Shown piece by piece: positions 11,964 to 23,852 of a stretch of DNA of 64,000 bases; positions within the stretch are counted from its first letter, which is position 1; each line of letters opens with the position of its first letter. This DNA comes from Lineus longissimus (Eukaryota > Nemertea > Pilidiophora > Heteronemertea > Lineidae). The notes beneath the pieces were generated by a model. It had not been told where the DNA came from. It did no database searches and saw nothing but the letters and a program-made list of their open reading frames with translations. The stretch is from NCBI RefSeq assembly GCF_910592395.1, contig NC_088321.1:11286001-11350000 (forward strand). The letters are read 5' to 3'. A program made the position numbers and the translations under genes.

Positions 11964-14280
11964 TTTATCAGCTGCTAATTGCCAAACATAACAATAATCT
12001 AAACCACAATTAAGCTGCATGCACATGCACTCTCATCTCTTTGCAATTTGTTATAAAAAATCCATAATTAGGTCGTAATCAATGGCAACATATACTGTAA
12101 ATTGTTTCTCATGAGGTGACTCAAAAATTGATGTACGCATCATAAATGTTTGTAAGGTTTAAGCCAAGTTGCGTGTTCGACACTATTGGAATGGTACACC
12201 TCACCGATGGGAAATAAAACCGTTTTCTAATCTACATATAATAGAAACTGGGCTTCTAATCACAAAACTATCAAATATCCCACTAAATATAAACAGTTAC
12301 ATTAATTTTTTTTAAAATAATAGACATAAAATGGGATTTCTAAACTTGTGAACATCTAACCACAAAAAACGAGGCGTCTTGCATGTTTTTTCGCTTTTTA
12401 CCGCGAACGCGAAATTTAACCTGCTATAAAACTAGTTGTCGGTCAAAATTAATAAGATATGAATATCCTATTATATGACAACGAATGAAACCATGTAATA
12501 CCCTTGTATGGTACATCAAGCACCGACAACATACTAAACTGCTAACCACAAAAATATGTGATGATGTGGAGCAGAAAAATTATTTCCAAACCAGTGCCAT
12601 CACTTCTCCTCAAAACTGTCGAAAAGCAAAATGCGAAACATATCACTTTTCATATAAATGTTATCTTTGTCATTATATCTTAATAGTTTTATAGAGATCA
12701 GTGACTTTGAAGCAGGCCTTTGCTTTAAAACGGGTTGTTTGTAACGGCCATGTTCATCGGATCGAAGAATTCTTCAAAGTCCAGTTATGCGGAATTGGCT
12801 TGGGTGTAACACGTGACCCGAGAGAGCTCTGTCCAAACGCGCGTCTTCCGAAACGGGCGGCGGCTTTGATGTTGAAGCCATACGTTCCCCAGTTGCCTGA
12901 CTCTTTATTTGAAAGACTTTGATTTCCTCGCAGTGGAAATAAAGTGAAGTCAAATTTGACAGAATCTGACAACAAACGTTGCGCAAAAATTGTTGACACA
13001 ATGATGTTGAAAACAAAATGATGATGACTGATAGGAATAAAATGTGAAGATAAGGACAGAAAACGCATTAACTGCATTTGAAGACAAAAAATATGCTGGC
13101 GTCTCTTTATTTTGTGATTACGAAAATACATTATTTTTTAATTTCATTTAAAAAATAGGCATTTTTGCGATTTTTGTCTTTGCCAATCGCGTTTGATTTC
13201 TTTTAAAATCTGCGATCCGATGGGGGGCTTGAGGTCCGCACGTCACGCGACGTGACTCTCATCATGTGAGAGTCATAGGGTGTACGTCCCATTCCCAGCG
13301 TAAAAAACAACTTTTAAGTTGTTAAAATTTTTAATACCTCGGCTGCTCACCCGTCGACGTTTAGGTACATACGCATGGTATTTTACTTAATAAATAGGAA
13401 AACAACACCGGTTCTTATTAGATATGTTACGTCACACCAATTGACGATTCTTTTAATTTGCTTTGTGGTCCCGGGGCCACGCGATATTAAGAAGAGCAGC
13501 GCAAATCAGTGTCGCATTCTCAGAAAAACCAATAACCCTCGAGACATATTGAAATAACATAATATAAGACATTTCAAATTATGTCTTGTGAAATTTATTG
13601 TGGTGCATCTGGCAGCCAGTTTAATTCTTCAGATTTTGGTCAAAATTGTTTTGGAAAAAAGGATTTTAGACCCGAGATCAAACTAATTTGATGCCGTCAT
13701 ATTTCACACTGTTACGACTTACAAAAGCACCCCCCCAAAAAAAAAAGCTAACCAAAGGCTTACATTTTTTTCCATTTTTTTCATTTCTCGCCAAGATTGC
13801 ACATATGACAACATAAGCCTGTGACGGAGTGTAGCCGTTCTATCCACTGTCCACTGATTTGTAGAGTAGATCTAGTTGGAGGCTAGATTCGTTAAAAATG
13901 TTCCTTGTCAATTATACCCAGACACCAAACATAAGCAAATACTTTCTTCTCTCAGTCGTTATCGATTCCATCCATCTAAGCGGTATACTAGGAGAAAATC
14001 TATTATAATCCGGAAAATGTGACGGATATTAAAACACGTTAAAATAAAGCTGCATTTGATTGTAAATAACGATTGGATTGTTCTTGCGCTTCCATAATAT
14101 AGCAATAAATTCTTTCGGGCTTCGCGAGGTAGCGTGCGGTTGATGTGAGTTTAAATCTGGGATCTAGGATCTGACAGATTTCCTCTTAGATTCGACCCAA
14201 ACGATCATTGACTAACGTGCTAGAATGGCAAGGGCGTGTATCAACCTCCAAACCGCTCTTCAGGAAAACAGCTCGACGCA
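11964..14280. other. No gene recognised
   Basis: Holds the diverged repeat at 12925-13035 and a small hairpin, GACTCTCATCATGTGAGAGTC, near 13255. The rest is AT-rich and featureless to me. Confidence 0.5.
12925..13035 (+). repeat. Diverged dispersed repeat, copy 2
   Basis: Matches 10010-10115 through TGAAGTCAAATTTGA, CAGAATCTGACAACAAACG and ATGATGATGACTGAT. A frame of 125 codons on the opposite strand overlaps it and is not credible as a gene. Confidence 0.5.
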
Positions 14281-14612
14281 GCACACGAGCATAACCGGCG
14301 TGGCTTTCAAGGAACTAAAATTCCTGGCTCTTCACAGTCCTTCGAATGAGACTCAAAACCGAGGTTCCTTGTACCTGGTGTCTATGCCAGGGCAAGCTAA
14401 GACCCCACCAAGTGAGAAACATGAGTAGCTTGCGTGGACTCTATCTCTCTCGCCAAAGTCGGACCACTAGGCCAATAAACCCAATTGGCGCCTAACCGTA
14501 GTGGTACGCAGGATACGCTCATCCCGCCTTGGAGGAGGATTACTCCTAGGAGAATGACCCCTCCAAGTGCAGAGCGAACGCTGAAGAAGAAGAAGAAGAA
14601 GCACACGAGCAT
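14281..14612 (+). mobile_element. 308-bp retroposon with (GAA)n tail and 12-bp target-site duplication
   Basis: The 12-mer GCACACGAGCAT occurs at 14281-14292 and again at 14601-14612. Between them is a 308-bp insert ending in a GAAGAAGAA run (about 14583-14600). Direct repeats plus a simple 3' tail are the hallmark of target-primed retrotransposition. A frame covering the first part of the insert stops at 14428, which may be the end of a LINE ORF followed by its untranslated region. A SINE is the alternative, although no clear tRNA-like A and B boxes were seen. The exact duplication implies a fairly recent insertion. Confidence 0.75.
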
Positions 14613-15053
14613 TAGGAACTGCATCTAGGGACACCGTCCTTAGTCCGAAGGCCAGCTGGCATGGTCCGAAGACCGGTTTGTCCGAAAAGTACACGATCAA
14701 ATTCATTTTGAAAAAGATCACGCTAGTCCGATTGCCGCTAGTCCGAAATCAGGGAAAATACCCGCTAATCCGAAATGAAAAAATTAACCCACTATTCCGA
14801 AATCGGGGAAAGAAACCCGCTTATAATCCGAAATGAAATGAAACGGCAAGGGGGCCATTGTGCTCACCGTCTAGATATTTGGTGGTTAGGAATTCATCCT
14901 GGTTAAGAAACATGCTACATGTATAGTATATAGGTCAAACCAAAGTCAGTATGACATGTGATGTATCGTTGCTCGGAGTACCTACCATAAAAATATCATT
15001 GAAAACGAGTCGCTTATCAGCGAGATATCACACTTTTTATGTCTTAACTTTAG

Positions 15054-15065
15054 GCCCCCTGGTGG
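15054..15065 (-). promoter_or_regulatory. CTCF-like core, unit 1 of the dispersed element
   Basis: The minus strand reads CCACCAGGGGGC, a full match to the degenerate CTCF core CCASYAGRKGGC. It lies in the first 300-bp unit. Whether the organism's CTCF binds it is unknown. Confidence 0.4.
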
Positions 15066-15353
15066 CCAAGTCGAGAATCAGATCGGACCGAAAAATGTTG
15101 TGAGAGGTTATATGACGTTGGGAGTCATGTGTATATAATTTCAAGTTCATAGCTTTATCTGTTAAGAAACGTGCCATAGTTACACTCAAACGGACAATTC
15201 ACGGCATTTGACCTCTGTGACCTTGAAAATTAGGTCAAATCAAAGCCCGTATGATATGTTATGTATCTTTGCTAGAAGAACCTACCATAAACATTTTATC
15301 GAAATCGAGTCACTCATAAGAGAGATATCACACTTTTAAGGTTTCCACTTTTG

Positions 15354-15365
15354 GCCCCCTGGTGG
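15354..15365 (-). promoter_or_regulatory. CTCF-like core, unit 2 of the dispersed element
   Basis: An identical CCACCAGGGGGC lies exactly 300 bases after the first and in the same orientation. Its conservation among otherwise drifting units is what makes it notable. Confidence 0.4.
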
Positions 15366-15531
15366 CCAAGTCAAGAATCAGATCGGACCGAACTTCATTG
15401 ACCTGGCGGGGGTCCTGTGTACAAAGTTTCCAGTTCAAGGAACGTGCCACTGTTTTTGAAACAGGATACAGACGACGACGAACGACGGACACTGCGGTGT
15501 TATATAGACTCCCCTGAGGTGAGCCAAAAAT

Positions 15532-17932
15532 ACACCATCATTTGAAAGAAGTCTAATTTTTATAATGACTGATGATTTTTTTCTGGCTTAGCATAATAAA
15601 ACCTAACATTCAGGATTACACGATGTTCGTTTTTTTTCATTTTCGGACTAGTGGGCCTTTTTCCATTTTCGAACAAGCTGAACTCCAGACGAGCGGGTCT
15701 TCGGAGAAGCGGCCTGTTACCAGAGTGTCGGGGCTAGAATGCCAGTATATTTGGAAATAAAGTGAATGGTAAAATGATGCCAAGCGGACGCCTAATGTGA
15801 TGTAGCGGTAGTTTGTCAGGCTCGGCTGATTCATGTCATAAGCGACAAAGGAACAGCGACATCAACGAAGTTCGACAGGGCATCGATGGCTTTAATGTCA
15901 TACCAACGACATTCTTGTCTTTGACGGAATTATCAAGACCTAATTAGCCATCGCACTGGGTTGACTGCGACGGTTATGACAGAAACATATGACAGGCATA
16001 TTTTGATAGCCAACTACGAGCTCCAATGAAGAACACATGGCTGTCTGTCAGAGGAGCACATATCGATCGGCGTGGCAGCTCTAGCAATAGCCTTAAAAAT
16101 GGCTGGATCGTAACCGAAGAAGAAGATACCTTCCAAATCAGTTTCGAACGGAAGGTATTACCATCCCCTTGTTGGAAGCCTGTATTTGGGGCTATATGTC
16201 ACATGGTACAATAACTTGATTTCGACCCAGCGACAAACAAATCCGCAGACAAGTTTCTTCATGTTCCGATATACACTATAAACTCTTTTCATGCTGCTAT
16301 GCAGCAATGCTGAATTATTACTTGATGCAAACTCATTGCATCGCTTTATTCCACCTACACATTAGCATTGCGTAATGCTAGCTCACAGAAAATATCATCG
16401 ACCTCGAGGACCTTGGCAGCCGATGACTACAAGCACGACCTGAGCGAAATATTTCAGCAGCTGTCTCTAAATTGCTGCACACTCGTCTTCAGATGAATCT
16501 ATGATGCCGCGGGACGAGCAAAGTGACAAACGAACGAGGCCCGCGCATGGCACAAACCTTATGTATACCGGCGCAAAAGATGACAAGTGAATCATAGTGA
16601 ATAGTGAATCGTAAACTTGAACGGTGCGACAACGTGAAGCCTATATAAACCCAGCCTTATGGTGGACATACTATTCCTTGATTAACCTCGATAAAGGGCG
16701 AAATCCAATTTCCCGCGAGTTGCAAGTGCGTGAAAGACTATCTACCGATCTATTAAAGATGTGAGTGCAGACCGAGGGTCAGTGAGAAACCCATACCCTT
16801 CATGGCGGAGGTCAGAAGGAAATTAAGGACGGTGGCTGGGCGGGGATTTGATGATGACATATTGGACGCCATCAAAACACGGGTTTCCCGATGAAATTTA
16901 CAATGGGTCCTCCAAATTTCTTGTACATTTCTAGTAGGCAAAGTACATGTTCTTAGTTTAAGCCTCCCGCAAACGAGCGATTTTCGTCACTGCAACCTGC
17001 AAACGAACGCTTTTTATCATTGCGACCTGGAATCACTGATTCTGTCGTTGGCACCGGCGATAACTACTGCACAACGAGCGATTATTGCCGCATGCGATTA
17101 TGATTGCTGGGAATCGTTCGTTTGCGGTGTGCTTCGGGAATAATCATCTTGCAGTCAACTTAACTGTTTTGGACACTGATCATGAATACATCGGCAGTTT
17201 TCTCTTCCTGCCTGAATCATGCATCAGAGAACGACCTTCAATTAATCAATATAAAGGTCAGGGTACCAAACATGAAGTTTACTGGAATTGACAAGCCCTT
17301 CTGTACCAATCACAGCTGATGGACATCATTTGAATAATTAATCAATCAGAAACGCTGGTAACCCGTCAAAGACCTAATATGACCACACATACATGTTTAA
17401 TCCTCAAACAAGAAATGACTACAACGATCTTTAATATCAGTTATGACAGTTATAGCCAGGTATCCATTTCTCGCAACATGCAACGATCAGTGTCAATTTT
17501 CTGCTCGTCGAACTTCTGTAAAAAAATGATGCACGAGCTCATGGGATTTTAGTTCAGGTCCTTTGTGATCGAAGCAGTGACGAATCCTGGTGCTAGAAAA
17601 ATTGCCAAGAATGGACTGAGTGTCACCGTTGTTATATGTACAAATGTACATGTACAAATGAGAAGTTTCTGGTGTGAAGAGTTATGTGCCATTTTCGTTG
17701 ATTCCTCATCTTTTGAAAAGGCAAATGAAAAGAATACAGGTAAATCCTCAAGACAACAACGGGGCCGTGAGTGAAAAGGTAAGTTATGTTGTGTGTGTGG
17801 ATTGAGGGAACAAAGTAGATTGAAGCTAATATCCAGTTTTAGGGCTAATATCACTTGGTAGGCTCCAGCGCAAAATAAGACGAGTGGAAAGAGCCCTTGT
17901 CTTAAAAAATCCAAAAAAGGCATTTGCATATA
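15532..17932. other. No gene recognised
   Basis: Within 16.9-17.1 kb the words GCGATTxTxGTCACTGC and AACGAGCGAT recur loosely, which may be a decayed repeat. No coding exon is supported. Confidence 0.45.
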
Positions 17933-18110
17933 CAGTGGAACCTCCCTTAGAGGACACCTCTCCATTAATGACAACCTCTCTATTGAGGACACTAGTTTTG
18001 GTCCCAACTTCGTTGTTTCCATTCAATTTGACCTCTCTAATCAGGACACCTCTATATTAGGGACAGCACTTGTCAGTCCCGAGGGTGTCCTTGGTAGAGA
18101 TGTTCTACTG
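17933..18110 (+). mobile_element. Pogo/Tc1-type MITE, copy 2 (178 bp, TA duplication)
   Basis: Same length and interior as copy 1 at 11784-11961, with TA at 17931-17932 and 18111-18112. The ends read CAGTGGAACCTCCC and GAGATGTTCTACTG. It creates much of the spurious open frame read on the opposite strand at 17549-18022. Confidence 0.85.
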
Positions 18111-18112
18111 TA

Positions 18113-21100
18113 TGATATAGGTGGCAAAAAGAAGTTTCTATCTGATAAGGTGGCCGTTTGGAAAGCTCCAAATGAACATAATTTGATGGCTCATCATTTC
18201 AATAAACTAGCTAATTTAAACACTTTGTTTGTAGGAGTCTATTTTATGGATTGTAGCAACACCGGTATGATTATAATGGAACTCTTCCGCGATCATTGTG
18301 TAACTTATTCACGAACGTGTGTCACATGCAACACATAATGAGTCAGTTTTGAAGGCAATTAGGTTATGCCGGACAACAATGCTATTAGCATTGATATCAT
18401 AGGATTTGGTGTGAGGATATGACAGAAAACACAGACTGAAATGACCCTTGGAATATCAGTCAGACGATCTGTCGGGCATTGAGCATTGGCATGTCGAGAG
18501 GCAACTAATATATACAAGAAATCGCATTGATGATAATGTGAAATCCGTTATTGTTCATCCCGATTGAACAGTGTTGATCTAGTGGCCTGCATATTCAGAT
18601 ATGGTCTTAGATCATATTTAACCGGTTTTGGTTGGTCTGTTTCTAAAGGCCTATTGCAAGTAATATCTAGGCATCTTGTATAAGCGCCCTTGAACTGGCT
18701 TAATAGTATCTACGCAGTATATTAATCAATTTGACAAACAGCAATGTTGAAATTGATATGCAATGTTCATTGAAAAAATCTGATTCAAGTTCAAATTTCG
18801 AACTAACGACTCTGGCCTATAAGTAGCCAAGGCATTTCAACGTCAATTTTAATGTGGCTTTTGGAAGTTGAAAACAGTTTATAAATTGATGCTCGGCCAT
18901 CGCATGATGATTGTACGTGACAAAATTACAGTTCTTCGAAGTTCTGCCACATTTTTACTACAACCTCATCATGTGCATTGTCGTTATCAGCCACGACCGG
19001 TTGTTGGCACAATGTACTTCCGGCTGCCATCGAAGGTGTCCGGAAAATGCAGAAGTGGGAAAAAGTAGAGTTCCAGGAGGTGGATCGGAGGTCAAACCCG
19101 GCGTATGCCAATAATGGTGATTGATTGTCAGAAAACGGGCGTCTTAATGAATCTGTTCGAAAGTTGGGGTTCGTGCGCACTTTGGTAAAAGATACGTATC
19201 GTGCACGGTATTCATTATTTTCTGAGTTAGGGTTTCGCTTATCCTTGTCCTCGAAGGCGGCGTTTACAAACCTTTTGTAACTCTGGCCTGACACCTGTTG
19301 TTTGATATATTAAGGTCCCCCTGGTAATTAACACAGTGGTATTGTCACAGAGAGTTATCAGCTAGATGAGATGTCAAGGACACCAGCGCAAATAACAGTC
19401 ACATTATTATTTTGACGTTACAGAAATAGTATAGGTAACTGTCACAAGTTCGTTAGGGATTGTCCTATAAATATTGTACTTTGCTGAGTTATAAGAATAA
19501 GGCAAACATTATCTTGCCAATTTGCGTCATATTGTTGATAGTATATTGGCACTCTTTGGTGGTTCTAGAAAAGGGTGAGGACAGGACAATGATGCTGAGA
19601 GTAAATGTATGACCTCCCCTCGACAATCTGGGAAGAGATTGCGTCGGCTAGTTTATGGTCATGTTGGTTGTTTACACTAAATCGTCGCGCAACTTTATTC
19701 GTGAGGCTTCGAAAATCTCACAACGAATTATAAATTATAACTTAGGTTTATTTTCGCTGTCAGTTTTATCAAGCATTGTGTTTTTGAAGGGAATGCGTAT
19801 GCATGCATACGCCTAGAGTTATGCGCTTGTTGAAAAACTGAGGCTGCGGTAGTATAAACGAATAATGAACAGTCTTGTCCGTACGTCTTAGACACAGTTC
19901 AACATGTTCAGCGGATGAAGTCAACAAGTCTTGTTTTCATCCAGGAGACCCTTCTAATAGTAACTTAAGTTTATCAGCTATATCAAAACCATGATCATGT
20001 CCTAACATTATCTTGTAAATGCCAATTCTTGATTCGTATTCCGGAATTTCTGAAACTTCGCAATTTAATTATAGGTAATTAAGATATTTCGAAAAATATG
20101 AAATAACATACGTTTTTATCAATGGCGGATACAAAATAATTGCGGTTCCTACCGAAAAAAAATCGCGGGTTTTTATTACAGTCATCGGCAAAACCCTCCA
20201 AAATAAAATGTTCACAGAAATAAAGCATTTTACAGGTGTATATATAGAGCAAAATGAAGAGCATCCCAGACATCGGAGTTCAATTGTATGCATATGAATT
20301 CCCTTTTTCGATGTCCCTAATTTGCGCAAGTACCTGCGCTCCACCGCGATAGTGTCCTCATAAACATACCAAGAACCTGAATAATATGACCATCGGTACC
20401 ATACCAAACAATTGGGGTCAATTTACGGAATATTATTCAATGAAAATGCATGATTTGTCGCGGTTCTTGAAAAAGGTGAAAAAGTGACATTATATCTTAC
20501 ACAAGATGCGTCGTTTTGGCATCGCTGTGACACGAGATGGCCATATGCTAGTTTATTTTCTCAAAGGTTATCTGGTAGGGATATCAATAAGAGATGCGAC
20601 GGCTAAAACAGGACTTTTTCTGAAATTGGTGAAAAATTATTAGGTCTCACCGCTGGTAGAGTTCTTTTCGTTTGCATTTGCTTCAATACAGCAGAGTATA
20701 ATGCACCATGAACTATTGTTGAAAACCTCTTTGCGATTGCGAAACATTTTTAGTCAGAAATAAAATGCTTAGAATTTCCGCGGAATACGCTTTTTGTCCT
20801 TTTTTCGCTCAAGAGAAAATATATCATATATTCTTATTGCAAATCAACATATTTTGTATAATACCATACGCGAAAATAAGCCACCCGCAATAAATGGTGG
20901 AAGCAGTACATGTATATAACTTAACCTTTAATTAATCTCCACCAACAACTAAAACCTCTGCGACGGGGATTGCGCTTCGGGTACTTCACTTGTTTAGGGC
21001 GGAAACGGACAAAAACTCAAACACGGCCCTTGTGTGTTCCAGACTGTCTAAACGGAATAACGCCAATATAATGGGCTAACACGACGATAGCTCACAGTTA

Positions 21101-21960
21101 TTGAGTGATATGTGGTGGGGATATACGAAAGGTGACAAGAGACACTTCATCCAAACACTGTCTAGGCTCAAATTAGATCACAATTAGTAGGCAAACCAGT
21201 GCATGACAACAACATTACCGCAAAGCGCGTATCGATGTCTTCTATGTCATCCGCTTCACACGGCGTGTACCGTTATTAAGTTGTCGTGTTGTCAGAATTC
21301 CAATAATGACAACAATGTTTAATATTTTTTCTATTGCGCTTGAATACGGACCTAGGGCTGTCAAAAACAAAACAACAGTATGAGGGGAGAGACGAGCTTC
21401 AGCAATTAGGGCACAAAAAAGCTCGACCTGCAAATGTCAAATTGGCGGCGATGCCATGATTCGATCCTATAGCCCTTGGACTCACCAATGTAAGACTCCG
21501 CGCACTTCAACCCCAGGGCGGCGGCCATATTTTGTTATATTCATAATATTTCCAGCATGATACTATCCAGTGTTATGACATGATCTAGAAATCAAGCCGT
21601 AATTCGTCACAGAAAATTATTGTTGATAATCGACTTTTAAACCATCCGGCTGTCTTTGAAAAAAATGCAGCAGCAAACATTATTACTGATGCAGCGCTAG
21701 CTACTACACGTTTATTCAAACCAAAACTAGTTGTTCACCTGCGATAGAAAACCCTAAACACTACTAGCATTTTTTTAAATACTCGATTTTTGTGACTTTG
21801 TTTGTTGGCCCCATACTTCACTTTAAGCTAATTACGAGTCTATGGTATTTTTTTACTAATTTCGAAAAAGGGTTCTCTGAGTCATTAGATGTTTAGATAA
21901 TATCATATCCAGTTTTGTCATGTTCATGAACAGTGTTACAGTGTTAATGAAGAATTTCAG
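18113..21960. other. No gene recognised
   Basis: Long AT-rich stretch. Frames of 112 and 122 codons on the minus strand (20069-20407, 18926-19294) show no family resemblance. AAGCGCCCTTGAACTGGC near 18682 resembles an L2-type 3' tail, without a preceding reverse transcriptase. Confidence 0.45.
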
Positions 21961-22134
21961 TTGGATGAACCAGAATATCCCGATAACTTTGTGGATACTG
22001 AATGGATCAAAATTAAGAATCCTGTACGAATCTTTTCGGCATTTTATTTCAATGCATTACTATGCATCATTATGTGCATCTTGGCGCTGTGGATGCACAC
22101 ACGACGGAAGAGGAAAAATGGTTCGGAATTGCAA
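21961..22134 (+). CDS. Candidate internal exon encoding a single transmembrane helix (unrecognised)
   Basis: An open frame begins directly after a good acceptor (GAATTTCAG ending at 21960). It reads an acidic/aromatic stretch (LDEPEYPDNFVDTEW), a 22-residue hydrophobic segment (IFSAFYFNALLCIIMCIL and following) and then the basic stop-transfer run HTRRKRK. A weak donor (CAA|GTACCT) follows at 22135, giving a 174-nt phase-0 exon. The order acidic outside, helix, basic inside fits a type I membrane protein. I do not recognise the family. It is on the opposite strand from the receptor-like gene, so it is not one of its exons. The frame stays open to 22308, so the end is uncertain. It may be chance. 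Confidence 0.3.
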
Positions 22135-22308
22135 GTACCTGTAATGATAAACCTCAAACAGTCAAATAAGTTTTGGCAAAACTTATCACGAACCAAATCA
22201 CCTCTAAAATGGAATTTTAACAATTTAATCCCCAGCGAAGTGAGTTTATCAACTTTGCAATTAATAGTCACATCGACGACAAAAGCTTTAATTGAAAAGT
22301 TTTCTTAA

Positions 22309-23060
22309 GTCCTCTAGTTGCTTAGGTGATTGATAATCCGTCTTGGAAACGTCAAGACATGAGCTGAGTGACTTCCTACAGCTTACGCCGTGTCTATAGT
22401 TTATTCGTGAATCTGTATGTCCACATCGTTCGGATCGTCTGGATCGCAAATTACTTGCCGAATTTCTTCGATATTTCGTTTTTATTGATCTCATCTTCAA
22501 AGAAGGCCAAACTCGAATTATTTTCTCTTCATTTAAGTAGCCAATGTAACAACATTATGTTGTTTGTATGCTATTGTGTACAAGTTGCCTAGTATTATAT
22601 TCTAAAATACCTTGGTACCGTAAAGTCAACTTTTAAATGGAAAATGCATAAGCCTCGTTCTGAGAGTGGAGTGTTTTGGACACGCAACCAAGATGCTCTA
22701 CCAAAGTTCCCTCGGGTTGCACTAAAATGTGGAACCATGCACACAGCTCACTTCAGAAGTTTGAGGCTCTCAAAACACTGCTTCAAACACAAATCAGCCA
22801 AGGAAGCATCAACCACCCTAAGTTTTTTAATGAGCACTACACATATTTGCTGAGAAAAACGCTCCAAATAGCCCATTTGCGCGGATTTTAGCGTCACTTG
22901 AGCGAGCCGATCCGGACTTCCTATACGGGCTGCCGTAACATAATGTAAACAACGGCGCTACCGGCGCTCCGGGCAGGCGATGGATGGAATTTGCCAAATT
23001 CGCACATATTCAAGTTATTTCGTGGCCTATCTTTTTAAGTTTGAGGTATTTTAGAATAGA
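22309..23060. other. No gene recognised; one helical-looking frame
   Basis: The frame at 22676-22891 reads KFEALKTLLQTQISQG and FFNEHYTYLLRKTLQIAH, which look like amphipathic helices. No family, start or splice context supports a gene. A GC-rich patch follows at about 22900-22990. Confidence 0.35.
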
Positions 23061-23226
23061 AATTGAACCCTCGGCTTCGGACCTTGGTTGAGTTACCAAG
23101 ACACTCTCGGGTGGAGCTAAAATTTCGTCCAAACCCTCGCCTGTCGGCTCGGGTTTGGACTGTATTTTAGCTCCACCCTCGAGTGTCTTGGTAACTCAAC
23201 CAAGGTCCTCCGCCTCGGGTTCAATT
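23061..23226. repeat. Foldback palindrome with arms of about 75 bp
   Basis: The left arm (AATTGAACCCTCGG..., ACCTTGGTTGAGTTACCAAG, GGGTGGAGCTAAAAT) is repeated as its reverse complement to 23226, around a loop near 23144. Pairing is close to perfect, so a long hairpin could form in single strands or RNA. Such sequences are typical of foldback or MITE insertions. A fragment sharing GAGGGTGGAGCTAAAA occurs near 9601, so the family is dispersed. Confidence 0.8.
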
Positions 23227-23672
23227 CCTTAAGTAACATTACGAGTGATCACCAATGAAACTTCACAATATGACGATGAGAGAAGAACACAATAGCATTC
23301 CGCGATAATGAGGTCACTGCAGCTGCTGCCCCCTATTTCCCCATCACTGAATTACAGGCAATGTCGGACAAACATGCGGTTTCGTAATGGATTCAGGCTT
23401 TCTAACTAGGGCAGTTAGATTCAATCTGGCACATGTCCGAGTGTTGGAAATACTACAAAATTGTTCTGAATATTTCTCTCTCTGACTCTATGGTATCATT
23501 CATGCTAAAAACAATGCAGGGTCAAAGATAATTGACTTTGAAATAAGCTCAAATGCGTAGAAATAAGTGTCGATGTCCGACTGTCACGTGACTAAAACGT
23601 CATCAATATCTTATTCAAATGACCTTGTGAGCTATAAATAGTAACGTCGCGGAATGCTATTAAAGGTTTATG

Positions 23673-23852
23673 GCTGTAAAGGTACTATACATGATATATT
23701 GCGTTCAAGCTAGATAACAGGACTGAAAGTGGCCATGTCTAAGGTGAATAAATATTTTCATTTTGGCGAAATACGGAACACCTTTCCGTGTTTCGAAGAA
23801 AAACAATGCTTTTTTCTTTTCACGAATCGCGATTGTTTGCAAATTCTGGTAG
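23673..23852 (+). repeat. Dispersed 180-bp repeat, copy 1
   Basis: TGTAAAGGTACTATACATGA begins a segment repeated in the same orientation at 24671-24850. Shared blocks include TTGCGTTCAAGCTAGATAA, GGTGAATAAATATTTT, CGGAACACCTTTCCGT and ACGAATCGC. Small insertions and deletions separate the copies. Confidence 0.7.

Larger units (their letters stand above)
14880..15531 (+). repeat. Tandem-unit dispersed element, copy 1 (two 300-bp units)
   Basis: Two diverged units are offset by exactly 300 bases: GGTCAAA at 14933 and 15233, and GGCCCCCTGGTGGCCAAG at 15053 and 15353. They are followed by a third partial AAGGAACGTGCCACTG. A run of CAGACGACGACGAACGACGG leads to the end GAGGTGAGCCAAAAA. The same parts in the same order occur at 54521-55367, so this is a family. 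It has no coding capacity. The unit architecture suggests a non-autonomous DNA element. Confidence 0.7.

Noticed and set aside
12754-13131. 125-codon open frame on the minus strand
   Set aside because: Overlaps a dispersed repeat and lacks any recognisable family.
13250-13280. Hairpin GACTCTCATCATGTGAGAGTC considered as a terminator or regulatory stem
   Set aside because: Isolated small palindrome with no gene next to it; expected by chance at this size in 64 kb of repeat-rich DNA.
17549-18022. 157-codon open frame on the minus strand
   Set aside because: It spans part of the pogo-type MITE at 17933-18110 and has no domain or splice context; it is the product of repeat sequence.
20069-20407. 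112-codon minus-strand frame considered as a later receptor exon
   Set aside because: No residues align with the expected ligand-domain segments, and no matching splice phases were found.
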